A DNA stretch of 64,000 bases from Chryseomicrobium excrementi (GCF_002798305.1 NZ_PCGR01000002.1:420034-484033), one strand, 5' to 3'. Positions 50,926-60,579 are shown, counted from the first letter of the stretch. Notes: generated by a model from the letters alone, not told the origin. Numbers and translations: made by a program.

Positions 50926-52001
50926 AACTAGTGTTATCCGGATATTACGGATTCGATAATGTGGGCGATGAAGCCATCCTTTACGCCATCATTCATGCGC
51001 TGCGCAAAGAGCAGCCAGATGTCGACATCACCGTGCTCTCCAACCAACCAACGAAAACGGCAAAGACCTATAAAGTCAATGCCGTCAACCGTTGGAAGCT
51101 TCAAGAAGTACACGAAGTCATCAAGAATGCAGACGGTTTGATCAGTGGTGGGGGAAGCTTGCTGCAGGATCAGACGAGCTGGAAGACGATCCCGTATTAC
51201 TTAGCGGTAATGGGAATGGCGAAAGCTTCGGGCACGCCATTCTTCGTCTACGCACAAGGCATGGGTCCGGTCAGACAACCCCAAAACAAGCTGATGATGA
51301 AATGGGTCTTAAAGCACGCGTCGCTAGTGGCCGTTCGCGACCAAGATTCCAAGAACTTGCTGACGAAGCTTGGCATCAAAAAAGACATTTCGATTGTTCC
51401 AGACCCTGTGCTTGGAATTAATCCGTCTGGCTTCACAAACCTTTTCAAGGTGAAGAAAGTGAAGAAGGTAATCGCAGTTTCCGTCCGCGACTGGGCGAAT
51501 AGTAAGGCCTTCATGCCGAAACTCGCTGAAGCGCTCGATCGTTTGGCAGCTGAAAACAACACGATTGTGCTCGTGCCGATGCACGGGAAGCATGACGACG
51601 AGACGTCTCAAGAGCTTCGCAGCAAGATGAAGAACCAAAACTTTGTCCACATCTCACCTTATGACGCATCCATCGAAAACAAGATGGCCGTCATCCGAGA
51701 TGCAGATTTGCTGATCGGAATGCGCCTGCATGCATTGATCTTCGCAGCAGCTGGCAACACACCGTTCATCGCACTTTCATACGATCCAAAAATCGATGCC
51801 TTCGCACAGCTTGCGGACCAGCCGGTAATCGGCCACGTCGAACAGAACGATTGGACGGCGGACGACCTTTACCGCGAAGCGAACGAGCAGCTTGAGTCTA
51901 TCAAAGACCGTGCCGCTCACTTGCAAGCAACTGTCGCACCTCACATCGAACGAGCGAACGACACAGCACGCCAAGTCATCGACTATATCCAGACACATTA
52001 A
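50919..52001 (+). CDS. csaB: Polysaccharide pyruvyltransferase
   Basis: 360 residues. LSGYYGFDNVGDEAILYAII at the N-terminus, SGGGSLLQDQTSW near 80-92 and the C-terminal GMRLHALIFAAAGNTPFIAL are CsaB hallmarks. CsaB adds ketal pyruvate to the secondary wall polysaccharide, the ligand of SLH domains. ATG 50919 after AAAGAGGTGGG; overlaps the previous gene by 7 bases. The ten SLH proteins around it depend on this activity. Confidence 0.93.
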   Translation: MLKLVLSGYYGFDNVGDEAILYAIIHALRKEQPDVDITVLSNQPTKTAKTYKVNAVNRWKLQEVHEVIKNADGLISGGGSLLQDQTSWKTIPYYLAVMGMAKASGTPFFVYAQGMGPVRQPQNKLMMKWVLKHASLVAVRDQDSKNLLTKLGIKKDISIVPDPVLGINPSGFTNLFKVKKVKKVIAVSVRDWANSKAFMPKLAEALDRLAAENNTIVLVPMHGKHDDETSQELRSKMKNQNFVHISPYDASIENKMAVIRDADLLIGMRLHALIFAAAGNTPFIALSYDPKIDAFAQLADQPVIGHVEQNDWTADDLYREANEQLESIKDRAAHLQATVAPHIERANDTARQVIDYIQTH

Positions 52002-52026
52002 AAGCAAGGGCCGCGCCCTTGCTTTT
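52001..52026 (+). terminator. Terminator of the csaB operon
   Basis: AAAGCAAGGGC-CGC-GCCCTTGCTTT, then TGTTTTG. It starts at the stop codon. Confidence 0.9.
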
Positions 52027-52054
52027 GTTTTGCGAAGAAGTTTTGGAGAAGAAT

Positions 52055-52222
52055 GACGTCTCGACGCAAATAAAGCATCTGCCGACGTAAAACGAGCAAC
52101 TGCCTTCGTAAATCAACAATCTGCCGACGGTACTAAAACCTGGCAGGAGCGTCTCGATGTAAATGAGCAATCTGCCGACGTAAATCAACCAACTGCCTCC
52201 GTAAACGGAGTATCTGCCGACG
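52055..52222. repeat. 21-bp-period array
   Basis: CTGCC starts at 52079, 52100, 52121 and again at 52172, 52193, 52214: two blocks with exact 21-bp steps. Units look like CAATCTGCCGACGTAAATCAA. Confidence 0.85.
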
Positions 52223-52310
52223 ATTCATAATCAGGGAGCTATCAACGGTCGCGATTTTTCTGATTTCCTAATTCTACCTCCACCCAAACTAACTGAATAC
52301 CTCAAAACCG

Positions 52311-52420
52311 CCCTTTCTAGAAAAGCCCTTAAGACACAAAAGCCCTTTCTAGAAAAGCCCTTGAGACACAAAAGACCTTACTAGTAAGCCCCTAACACAC
52401 CAAAGACCTTGAGATACAAA
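52311..52420. repeat. 31-32-bp repeat, about four units
   Basis: Units with CTTTCTAG/CTTACTAG cores at 52313, 52345, 52377 and a degenerate one at 52408. The repeat is shared with 7.4 and 25.6 kb. The gap 52002-52458 otherwise holds only terminators. Confidence 0.85.
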
Positions 52421-52422
52421 AA

Positions 52423-52446
52423 CCGATCCGCCCAAAGGCGAATCGG
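52423..52446 (-). terminator. Terminator of the acyltransferase gene
   Basis: On the minus strand CCGATtCGCC pairs with GGCGgATCGG and is followed by TTTTTG. Confidence 0.85.
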
Positions 52447-52458
52447 CCATCACACAAT

Positions 52459-53607
52459 TTAAATAACTCGAGGTTCTTTCTTCACACGGCCCTTCCAGCC
52501 CCACACCTTATTCCCCTTACCAAAAATGATCCAACTAGCCGGCACAAAGTCGTACACCAGACGGACAATCAGCCAGCTACCGAAGAACACCACGAAGAAC
52601 GTCAGTACTTGCCAGCCGTGGAACACAAGCGGCGCGCCACCTGGCAACCACTCGCGCATCCAGTACAGCAAGTAAGGGTGAATCAAGTAGATCCCAAACG
52701 ACACCGCACCAATCTCAACAAGCGTCGCTTTGAAACGAGGCACATTGAAGCGCTTCAACGCATGTGCCACCACAAAAATCAAGAACCCGGCAGTCAAAGC
52801 CATCGTACTCCACGTCAGCTCATGGACCCACGAAGGATAAAACTTCATGCCTGTCCGCGCCATCACCGTCACATAATAGTAGGAGACCGTCATCACGAGA
52901 TACAAAGCCACAACGCTGATCAACACACCGCGGCTGCGCCGTGCATCTTTTAACCACGCAACGAACGACTCATAATACACTCCGAGGAACGCCCCCATAA
53001 AGTAGAACATGAAGTACGAAAGAGACACCGAGCCCTTCTCATCCACCTGGAAATAATGAGTGTTTGCCAGCACCCACACCCACTGAATCACAATCCCAAG
53101 AGGCAATGCCCACTTGCGAAGCCATTCAAATCGTTTGAACAGATACAAGAAAATCGGGAACATCAGATAGAACTGCACACTGACATATACAAAATACAAA
53201 TGCGTGTAAGCATTCCCCGACAACAACTCATCTGTGAACTTCGCAATGATTTCCGGCCACGTTAGTTGAAATCCATTGATGTCATAGCGAAGTGCAAAGT
53301 AGAAAATAGAGAACACGATGTACGGAACCAAGATGTATAACAAGCGGTTCTTATAGAAGCTCGTGAACAGCTTCGTCGTGAACTCTCGTGGGTAATACGT
53401 ATAGAATAAGATGAAACTGCTCAGAAAGATGAAAGTCGACGTCCCGATCTTTCCAGCAATGTTTAAAATACTATAGCCTGTATAAGGAAGCGAGAACGGA
53501 GCGGAAGCCCCCATCCCTGTAGACGTCGAATGCACAAACAACACAGCAAACAATGCGAGTGCTCGAGCCCACTGGACCTCACTTAAAAAAGGTCGTTTCA
53601 ATTGCAT
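52459..53607 (-). CDS. Acyltransferase-3 family membrane protein
   Basis: 382 residues, about ten membrane segments. The conserved His near residue 26 (LFVHSTSTG) and the later FLSSFILFYTYYPRE region fit the O-acyltransferase-3 family, which acetylates sugars at the outer face. Beside csaB it may O-acetylate the wall polysaccharide, as Pat proteins do in B. anthracis. That link is inference. Confidence 0.78.
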   Translation of the reverse strand: MQLKRPFLSEVQWARALALFAVLFVHSTSTGMGASAPFSLPYTGYSILNIAGKIGTSTFIFLSSFILFYTYYPREFTTKLFTSFYKNRLLYILVPYIVFSIFYFALRYDINGFQLTWPEIIAKFTDELLSGNAYTHLYFVYVSVQFYLMFPIFLYLFKRFEWLRKWALPLGIVIQWVWVLANTHYFQVDEKGSVSLSYFMFYFMGAFLGVYYESFVAWLKDARRSRGVLISVVALYLVMTVSYYYVTVMARTGMKFYPSWVHELTWSTMALTAGFLIFVVAHALKRFNVPRFKATLVEIGAVSFGIYLIHPYLLYWMREWLPGGAPLVFHGWQVLTFFVVFFGSWLIVRLVYDFVPASWIIFGKGNKVWGWKGRVKKEPRVI

Positions 53608-53754
53608 ACCAAGTCACCAGCTTTTCCTAGAATAGCTCTAGTTTAGCAAAAAGTGAACGACCTTCGCAAAGACCGCCAAATTCCCTATAAAAGTGTAAAG
53701 CGTGCATAAATTTTATAAAGGATTTGTTAAGTTGGTAATTTTCTGAATAGAATG

Positions 53755-53783
53755 TTGTCTACAGATTGAAAGATTGCTATACT
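53755..53783 (+). promoter_or_regulatory. SigA-type promoter of the nucleotidase gene
   Basis: TTGTCT, 17 bp, TATACT, about 88 bp before the start codon. Confidence 0.6.
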
Positions 53784-53871
53784 TATCTGTGCATGATTGC
53801 GCTTACAACCCGGTTCTTTTCTCATACATAAAATAAGCGCGGTCACAAAAAACTCACAAGGATGGTGTCGA

Positions 53872-56079
53872 ATGAAAAGCTACAAAATGGTCAAAGCAAG
53901 CGTTGCTGCAGCATTAGCAATGGGCGTCATTGGAATTAACGCTCCAATTTCAACTGAAGCAAACGGCGCAGATTTCTCATTGACAATTCTTCATACGAAT
54001 GACACGCACGCAGCTCTTAAAGATGCGCCAAAACGTGCTACTCTAGTACAAGAATTACGTGCTGAAGCAGGAAATGAAAACAGCCTACTTCTAGATGCTG
54101 GGGACGTATTCTCAGGATCCCTTTACTTCAACGAGTTCGGTGGTCAAGCGGACTTAGAGCTTATGAACTACATGGGCTACGATGCAATGACTTTCGGTAA
54201 CCACGAATTTGATCTAGGTTTATCAGAAGACGGGCACCAAGCACTTGCGGACTTCGTGGCAGGAGCTGACTTCCCATTCGTTTCAGCTAACGTAGACTTC
54301 TCTGGAGATGCGAAGTTTGACGGTCTTCAAAATGACACTTACACAGATATGGCAGAAGAGGGCCAAATCTACAACGGAATGATCAAAGAAATCGACGGCG
54401 AAAAAGTCGGGATCTTCGGTCTAACAACTGAAGAGACAATCAACATCTCAAGCACAGAAGCTGTTGACATCACAGATTACATCGCAGCTGCAGAAGAAGC
54501 AGTAGCAGCGTTTGAAACTGCTGGCGTTAACAAAATCGTTGCCGTAACACACCTTGGTTACAATGACTCTGCTGTTTGGGACAACGATATCTTACTTGCT
54601 CAGTCTGTAGCGGGAATTGACGTAGTCGTTGGCGGTCACAGTCACACAGCTTTAATGCCACCAACTATGCTGACAAATGAAGAATCTGGTGACCCAGTAG
54701 TCATCGTTCAAGCAGGTTCGAACGGTTCATTACTTGGTGAATTAGACGTAACATTTGATGACATGGGTGTCATCACATCTCATGTTGGCGAACACCACAA
54801 AGTTGCAGATGCAGTAGCAGACCCAGCAGCTGTTGAAATCCTTGCTCCTTACAAAGAAATCGTTGATGCTAAAGGTGCTGAGTCAATCGGTGCTTACGCA
54901 GAAGTCTTCTTAAACGGTACTCGTGATATGGGTGGCGTTCGTACATCTGAAACAAACCTTGGTAACTTAATTGTTGACGGAATGCTTTCAAAAGCTCAAG
55001 AAATCGATCCAGAAACAGTGATCGCTGTACAAAACGGCGGAGGTATCCGTAGCTCTATCGACGTTGGCGACATCACTTATGGTGAAGTTCTTTCTGTAAT
55101 GCCTTTCGGAAACTCATTAGCAATCATGGACTTAACGGGTGCTGAACTACTTGCAGCTCTTGAAGTGTCTGTAAGCAGCTACCCATCTGAATTAGGTTCA
55201 TTCCTACATGTATCAGGTCTTGAGTTCGTATTCGATCCTTCAAAACCAGTAGGCGAACGCGTTGTCGATGCGAACGTTGTAACTGAAGACGGACGTCTAC
55301 CAATCTCTGAAGACGAAAATTACAAAGTAGCAACGAACACATACATCGCAACTGGTAAAGATGGATTCACATCTTTCGGTGAAGCATATGAAGATGGCCG
55401 CGTTTCTGAGCCAGGATTCGTTGATTATGAAATGTTCATCGATTATGTAACATCTCTTGATATGGTTTGGCCGTTAATGGAAGGGCGTATTACAACTGTT
55501 CTTCCTTATACGGACGTTAACCTTCTTGACTGGGAATACCCATACGTGAACGACTTGTTCTCACGTAACGTCATGACAGGTACGACTACAAACACATTCT
55601 CACCAGACAACACATTGCCACGTTGGCAGTTAGCGTCTATGATGGTTCGTCTACTTGACCTTCCAACAGAAGACATTGCTGAAGAAGACAAAGCACCATT
55701 CACGGATATCGCAGACCTACCAGTAGCTCGTCAAAACGAGATTCATGCATTGTATGCGGCCGGCCTAATCAACGGTACAACTGAAACAACATTCAGCCCA
55801 CGTGCATTCATCAAGCGTTCTCACTTCGCATTGATGGTAGACAATGTATTCACAACGGGTTACTTTGACTCAGCAGAAGAAGTTGTAGAATATCCTTTCT
55901 CTGACGTGAGCCATTTACCAGAAGTAGAGCTTGACGCTATCTGGAACATGTATGCTAACGGAATCATCTCTGGATATCCGAACGGTACATTCAAACCAGG
56001 TGCTACAACAACTCGTGCGGAAGCAGCTCGCATCATCTCGATGTTTGCTCCTTACGTGAAATACTACGAAGCACGATAA
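53872..56079 (+). CDS. SLH-anchored 5'-nucleotidase/UDP-sugar hydrolase
   Basis: 735 residues. Signal peptide to about 31, calcineurin-like phosphoesterase (ILHTNDTHAA, DAGDVFSG, GNHEFDLG, GGHSHT metal ligands), the 5'-nucleotidase C-terminal domain (NLGNLIVDGM, AVQNGGGIRSSI, ATNTYIATGKDGF) and three SLH repeats (about 540-730). It releases phosphate and nucleosides from extracellular nucleotides. ATG 53872 follows AAGGATGG. Confidence 0.9.
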   Translation: MKSYKMVKASVAAALAMGVIGINAPISTEANGADFSLTILHTNDTHAALKDAPKRATLVQELRAEAGNENSLLLDAGDVFSGSLYFNEFGGQADLELMNYMGYDAMTFGNHEFDLGLSEDGHQALADFVAGADFPFVSANVDFSGDAKFDGLQNDTYTDMAEEGQIYNGMIKEIDGEKVGIFGLTTEETINISSTEAVDITDYIAAAEEAVAAFETAGVNKIVAVTHLGYNDSAVWDNDILLAQSVAGIDVVVGGHSHTALMPPTMLTNEESGDPVVIVQAGSNGSLLGELDVTFDDMGVITSHVGEHHKVADAVADPAAVEILAPYKEIVDAKGAESIGAYAEVFLNGTRDMGGVRTSETNLGNLIVDGMLSKAQEIDPETVIAVQNGGGIRSSIDVGDITYGEVLSVMPFGNSLAIMDLTGAELLAALEVSVSSYPSELGSFLHVSGLEFVFDPSKPVGERVVDANVVTEDGRLPISEDENYKVATNTYIATGKDGFTSFGEAYEDGRVSEPGFVDYEMFIDYVTSLDMVWPLMEGRITTVLPYTDVNLLDWEYPYVNDLFSRNVMTGTTTNTFSPDNTLPRWQLASMMVRLLDLPTEDIAEEDKAPFTDIADLPVARQNEIHALYAAGLINGTTETTFSPRAFIKRSHFALMVDNVFTTGYFDSAEEVVEYPFSDVSHLPEVELDAIWNMYANGIISGYPNGTFKPGATTTRAEAARIISMFAPYVKYYEAR

Positions 56080-56090
56080 GTACTAGTCCG

Positions 56091-56123
56091 AACCCCTTCG
56101 CCTTTAGTGGCGAGGGGGTTTTT
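56091..56123 (+). terminator. Terminator of the nucleotidase gene
   Basis: AACCCCTTCGCC pairs with GGCGAGGGGGTT (one bulge/mismatch) and is followed by TTT. Confidence 0.88.
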
Positions 56124-56169
56124 GTGTGGTCTGGAGGGGGCGAGCGGGTGAGCGGGCGTTCTTGTGCAA

Positions 56170-56258
56170 GGGAGCGGTGTTTGTTCTTCATCAAGCTGTG
56201 TTTCATCTGCAAGAGGCGCTGTTTGTTCTGCATCAAACCCACTTTCTTCGTCATCCCC
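56170..56258. repeat. 21-bp-period array
   Basis: TGTTT at 56178, 56199 and 56220 and a related unit at 56241: exact 21-bp steps in GCTGTTTGTTCTGCATCAA-like units. Short Cys-rich frames here are by-products of the repeat. The rest of 56124-56404 holds only a promoter. Confidence 0.8.
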
Positions 56259-56320
56259 CACCAACTATTGACTCCCCCAACAATTGCCTACCTTCGTGTC
56301 TCATAAACTAGAGCCTCCTG

Positions 56321-56329
56321 TGCTATAAT
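56321..56329 (+). promoter_or_regulatory. Extended -10 promoter of the protease gene
   Basis: TGCTATAAT, an ideal extended -10, 76 bp before the ATG. The -35 is weak. Confidence 0.6.
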
Positions 56330-56404
56330 GAGTGTCATACTGAAACATTTTACGTCCACGCGACGTCCAATACACTAATGACACCAGATAAAGGAGACCG
56401 TCCC

Positions 56405-57712
56405 ATGACCCGACGCCGCACCCAGCGAAAGAAACGCTTCGCAAAACGGTTCATTCCGTTACTGATCTTGCCACTCATCCTCGTCATCGGCTACCTGCTC
56501 GTGCAGTCGTTTATACTGCCAGAACAAGAAGTCGAAAACGAAATCGTCGCCCCGACACCAGAACAACCAATTGAAGAGTCCGACGAAACTGAAGTCGAGG
56601 AGCCGGAGCAGACCGAGGAAGAGCCCTCTGAACCTGTAGCAGAGGAGCCGGCAGAAGAAGAAGATACGGAGTACGAGTCGGTCACGGAAGTCGAAGTGGT
56701 CGTCGACACGGAAAAAGCAAACGAGACGGAAAAAGAGAACGAAGCCTCTCTAGTTCTTGCAAACGCAACAGCCGCTGTCTACACTCTCTACTCAGCAGAA
56801 GCCCAAGGGTCTGCTTTCCTGTACAACACAAAAGGTGACCTTGTGACGAATGCACACGTCGTGCAAGACTCCAAAGAAATCAGCGTCGTCAACTCAAACG
56901 GACAGACCTTCACAGGCTACGTCATCGGCAAATCGCAATCCGTCGACTTCGCCGTAGTTCGAGTCCCACAGCTTGCTGGAAAAGAGCCACTCAAAATGGC
57001 ATCTGCCATGGCTGCTGTTGGAGACGCCGTCACAGCTATCGGAAGTCCGCGCAACAAGCCGAATGTCGCAACGACCGGTGAAATCACAGCGACCAGCGTC
57101 ACCATCGACAACGGCTACTTGTACGACCAGCTCTACGAAATGAACGCTCAAATCGAACCGGGTTCTAGTGGCGGTCCGCTGTTCTCCAACAAGACTGGAG
57201 CCGTGATTGGCATCAACTCGATTGTTCAAACAGAGAACCCAGCCATCGGCTATGCGATGCCGATCCATCTAGTAACGGGTCTGGCTGCACAGTATATCTC
57301 AGAAGCAGACGCTAAAGGCGAAGATGCCTTTAAGCCAGAAGAGCCAGTCGTCGAACCGATTCCGTTCACTGAAGAGTACTTGACACAATATGTCTTCGGG
57401 TTCAACGAAGCCTTGTTCTACTATTTAACGGACGAAAGTTTGACCTACTACAACTACTTCTTTAAGTCACAAGAAATGGCGGACTCGATTGTCCCACCAT
57501 ACCGTGCAGACATCCTAAGCAAAGTGACTGCACTTGAATACCGATCACCAGTCATTCAGTCAATCGATATCGGAGACACGAGCAGCACCGTGGTGTTTGA
57601 TATCATCGTTGCGGACACATCTACAGAAGAACCAACACTTTACCAGCGAACGTTCACGATGGAAGTGGTCATCGACGAGTTCGGCGATTACCGGATCAAT
57701 ACACTTCAATAA
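56405..57712 (+). CDS. Membrane-anchored trypsin-like protease
   Basis: 435 residues. A basic N-terminus and one membrane helix (FIPLLILPLILVIGYLLVQS) are followed by an acidic Glu/Pro spacer and a trypsin-like domain with His151 (TNAHVV), Asp181 (SVDFAVV) and Ser255 (GSSGGPL). There is no PDZ domain, unlike HtrA. The C-terminal ~110 residues (NEALFYYLTDESLTYYNYFF) look NTF2-like, as in TcaA-type proteins. AAAGGAG ribosome site. Confidence 0.85.
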   Translation: MTRRRTQRKKRFAKRFIPLLILPLILVIGYLLVQSFILPEQEVENEIVAPTPEQPIEESDETEVEEPEQTEEEPSEPVAEEPAEEEDTEYESVTEVEVVVDTEKANETEKENEASLVLANATAAVYTLYSAEAQGSAFLYNTKGDLVTNAHVVQDSKEISVVNSNGQTFTGYVIGKSQSVDFAVVRVPQLAGKEPLKMASAMAAVGDAVTAIGSPRNKPNVATTGEITATSVTIDNGYLYDQLYEMNAQIEPGSSGGPLFSNKTGAVIGINSIVQTENPAIGYAMPIHLVTGLAAQYISEADAKGEDAFKPEEPVVEPIPFTEEYLTQYVFGFNEALFYYLTDESLTYYNYFFKSQEMADSIVPPYRADILSKVTALEYRSPVIQSIDIGDTSSTVVFDIIVADTSTEEPTLYQRTFTMEVVIDEFGDYRINTLQ

Positions 57713-57723
57713 ACTATTCTTTT

Positions 57724-57752
57724 AGAGCCTGCTTTTAGCAGGTTCTTTTTTT
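57724..57752 (+). terminator. Terminator of the protease gene
   Basis: AGAGCCTGC / GCAGGTTCT followed by a long T-run. Confidence 0.88.
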
Positions 57753-57820
57753 CTGGCTCATTTATGACTTCTCTGGAAGCTAATTTTCTGGCTTCTTTTT
57801 TTTGTTTGATAAAAATTTTA

Positions 57821-57849
57821 TTGCTTAATTATTGTCAGAAAACTATAAT
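57821..57849 (+). promoter_or_regulatory. SigA-type promoter of the LysM-NlpC gene
   Basis: TTGCTT, 17 bp, TATAAT, 35 bp before the GTG start. Confidence 0.75.
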
Positions 57850-57883
57850 GGAAGCATCGATGTTACGAAAGCGAGGGAATTGA

Positions 57884-59218
57884 GTGAGAAAAAGCAGGTA
57901 CGCAGTCCTGGGCAGCGCAGCCTTAGCCCTAATGCTCTACGCACAAGAAGCGGAAGCTAGCAACTACCAGGTACAACCCGGTGACTCACTGTGGAAAGTA
58001 GCCAATGCCCATAAAGTCACAGTCGATCAAATCGTTCAGTGGAACAACTTAACGAGCACTGTGATCTATCCGCAGCAAACGCTAAAAGTTGCAAACACGA
58101 CTACACCAACACCAAAACCAGCAACGAAACCTTCGACACCGGCACCAAGCACGTCAGTAACGACTTACACAGTCCAGTCAGGTGACTCCCTTTCTAAAAT
58201 TGGAGCACAGCACAAAGTATCGGTAGACAACTTGAAAAAGTGGAACAACTTAAAATCGGATTTGATCTTTGTTGGACAAAAACTGACCATCAACGGAACT
58301 GCTGCAACACCTGCACAACCAACGCAACCGGCTCAGCCAACACAACCAACGCAACCGGCTCAGCCAACACAACCAACACAGCCGGCTCCAGCGACAACAA
58401 CATATACAGTAGTGTCAGGAGACTCGCTCTCAAAGATTGGTAGTAAGTTCAAAGTTTCAGTGGCGGACATCAAAAAGTGGAACAATCTAAAATCGGACTT
58501 GATCTTTGTAGGACAAAAGCTAAAAATCAACGGGAAACAAGCGACACCAAGCCAGCCATCTCAACCGACACAACCGACACAACCGACACAACCAACACAA
58601 CCAACTCAGCCAGCTCCTGCAACAACGACTACATATACAGTAGTTTCCGGAGACTCGCTGTCGAAGATTGCCGTGAAGTTCAAGACCACGGTTGCGAACA
58701 TCAAAGAGTGGAACAAGCTCACTTCTGACGTCATCTTTGTCGGACAGAAACTTACAATAGGTGGCGCAGCGGCAGCACCGACGCAACCTGTCGCAAATCC
58801 GTCACCAACGAAACCACCAGAGCCGGCCAAACCACCAGTGGACGCAGCACAAGCTGAAAAGATTGTTGCGATTGCCACATCGATGGTAGGCGTTCCTTAC
58901 TTATGGGGGGGCTCGACACCTGCAGGCTTCGATTGTTCTGGATTCATCTATTATGTGTACCAGCAAGCAGGAATTCCAATCCCTCGGACCAATTCGAAAG
59001 GGATGGATGCACGGTCATATTATTTGGACGCACCACAAGTCGGAGATCTCGTGTTCTTTGCGAATACATACACTTCAGGCATCTCACATCTGGGGATCTA
59101 TATCGGCAACAATCAGTTCATCCACGCGGGAAGCAAAGGCATCACCATTACTAGCTTGAACGACTCGTATTGGAAGAAGCATTTTGATAGCTACAAGCGT
59201 TTTTACGCAGCAGATTAA
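57884..59218 (+). CDS. Secreted LysM(4)-NlpC/P60 endopeptidase (LytE/LytF-like)
   Basis: 444 residues. Signal peptide to about 25, four LysM repeats (about 27-70, 90-133, 168-211, 248-291) joined by Thr-Gln-Pro linkers, and an NlpC/P60 domain with Cys351 (GFDCSGF) and its His in SHLGIYIG. A D,L-endopeptidase of lateral wall or septum turnover. Unlike its neighbours it uses LysM, not SLH. GTG start after GAGGGAA. Confidence 0.9.
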   Translation: MRKSRYAVLGSAALALMLYAQEAEASNYQVQPGDSLWKVANAHKVTVDQIVQWNNLTSTVIYPQQTLKVANTTTPTPKPATKPSTPAPSTSVTTYTVQSGDSLSKIGAQHKVSVDNLKKWNNLKSDLIFVGQKLTINGTAATPAQPTQPAQPTQPTQPAQPTQPTQPAPATTTYTVVSGDSLSKIGSKFKVSVADIKKWNNLKSDLIFVGQKLKINGKQATPSQPSQPTQPTQPTQPTQPTQPAPATTTTYTVVSGDSLSKIAVKFKTTVANIKEWNKLTSDVIFVGQKLTIGGAAAAPTQPVANPSPTKPPEPAKPPVDAAQAEKIVAIATSMVGVPYLWGGSTPAGFDCSGFIYYVYQQAGIPIPRTNSKGMDARSYYLDAPQVGDLVFFANTYTSGISHLGIYIGNNQFIHAGSKGITITSLNDSYWKKHFDSYKRFYAAD

Positions 59219-59230
59219 TAGACACACCCA

Positions 59231-59262
59231 AGCATCGGCTCATAAGCCGATGCTTTTTTTCA
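59231..59262 (+). terminator. Terminator of the LysM-NlpC gene
   Basis: AGCATCGGCT-CATA-AGCCGATGCT followed by seven T. Confidence 0.92.
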
Positions 59263-59496
59263 TATCCTGGAACTTCTTCAAAAATTATACGTCAAATGGG
59301 TAGAGAAACCATTAATAAGTCATTAATGTAACAAATATTACAAATATTACAGTTTTCAGTATACAAACACAATTCAATATGATATTCTTCAGAAGTAAGG
59401 AAATTATGGTCCTGTTTCCATAATGAGTAATAAATAGTAAGCGGTAACATCGGGGAAAAGGCACTACCAAATACACAGTTAGGGGAATCAGTTTAC

Positions 59497-60513
59497 ATGA
59501 AAGTTTCAATTAAAAAAGCAACAAAGGTAGCACTAGCTACAGCACTACTAACAAGTCCATTCGCAACAACAGTATCTGCAGATATGCCGGAATTTACAGA
59601 TGTTCCAGAAACAAACGTCCACTATGACAACATCTACAACCTAGCAGGTCGTGGTGTAGTATCTGGTTATCCAGATGGTACTTACCAACCTGCTCGTCAC
59701 TTAACTCGTGCAGAAGCGGCTGTCATCTTGACTAACGCTTTAGGTTTAGACACTTCTGAAGCAGCAGATCCAGGATTTCCTGATGTGAAAAAAGGTGCTT
59801 ATTATTTCGATGAAGTCGCTGCACTAGTAGAGTATGGTGTGATTAGTGGATACGACAACGGCAACTTCGGACCAAACGATAAATTAACACGTGCGCAGAT
59901 GGCTGTATTACTTTCAATGGCATACAATCTGTACACATTAGAAGAAAAAGAAACTCCATTTAAAGATGTAAAACCTGGTTCTTGGTACGATGCATACGTT
60001 CAGAATCTGTACTTCTTCGGAGTCACTTCAGGAATCTCAGCAACAAAGTACGGTCCAAACGATTTCGTTCGTCGTGATGCGATGGCTTCATTCGTAGTGA
60101 ACGCAGAAGAGGTTCCGGAAGAAGCGAAGTACGAAGAGTGGTTGCCTCTTTATTTAGAAGTATTCAACAGTGAAGGTGACAAAACTCTTCAAGCTGGATG
60201 GGACTCTGAGACGAACACAATCATGGTAGGTATTGCGGACACAGCTAAGACCGCAGATTTCCTAAACACATCGGGTACATTCTTCAGCTTGATTCCGTTT
60301 TACGATTTCTACTCAGCTAAAGTAAAAGGCTCTGATTACGAATTGACAATGGGAGAAAGAGAGCTTGCAGAACAAGAAATCTTCAATGCTTTAGGTGTCG
60401 ACAAGACGGCTGACCTAAATGATGTCGAAGGCAAGCAAGTGACATTCGTGCTAGAAGGTTATGACGGCTCAACTTTCGAATACACGATCACATTCGCAAA
60501 CCAAACTCCATGA
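59497..60513 (+). CDS. Small SLH protein 1 of a tandem family
   Basis: 338 residues. Signal peptide to about 28 (VSAD), three SLH repeats (about 30-205; GYPDGTYQPARHLTRAEAAV in the first), then a ~120-residue C-terminal domain of unknown fold ending EYTITFANQTP. No enzyme motif. It may be a surface-coat or S-layer-like protein. TAGGGGAATC before ATG. An inverted TGTAA...TTACA motif lies about 160 bp upstream. Confidence 0.8.
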   Translation: MKVSIKKATKVALATALLTSPFATTVSADMPEFTDVPETNVHYDNIYNLAGRGVVSGYPDGTYQPARHLTRAEAAVILTNALGLDTSEAADPGFPDVKKGAYYFDEVAALVEYGVISGYDNGNFGPNDKLTRAQMAVLLSMAYNLYTLEEKETPFKDVKPGSWYDAYVQNLYFFGVTSGISATKYGPNDFVRRDAMASFVVNAEEVPEEAKYEEWLPLYLEVFNSEGDKTLQAGWDSETNTIMVGIADTAKTADFLNTSGTFFSLIPFYDFYSAKVKGSDYELTMGERELAEQEIFNALGVDKTADLNDVEGKQVTFVLEGYDGSTFEYTITFANQTP

Positions 60514-60523
60514 TTTAGATTTT

Positions 60524-60550
60524 AAGCACTGGCTTCGGCTGGTGCTTTTT
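60524..60550 (+). terminator. Terminator of small SLH gene 1
   Basis: AGCACTGGC / GCTGGTGCT around a C(UUCG)G tetraloop, followed by TTTT. Confidence 0.85.
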
Positions 60551-60579
60551 GTTGAAAGAATGATGCTTACCACTTAATT

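Noticed and set aside
52055-52420. Possible CRISPR array
   Set aside because: Units are adjacent and degenerate, without constant repeats separated by unique spacers, and no cas gene is near.
56126-56311. Short Cys-rich frames after the nucleotidase gene
   Set aside because: They follow the 21-bp repeat, overlap each other in different frames and lack ribosome sites.
59324-59354. WalR site before small SLH gene 1
   Set aside because: TGTAA/TTACA motifs are inverted or stepped by 9 bp, not direct repeats stepped by 11 bp; the regulator cannot be named.
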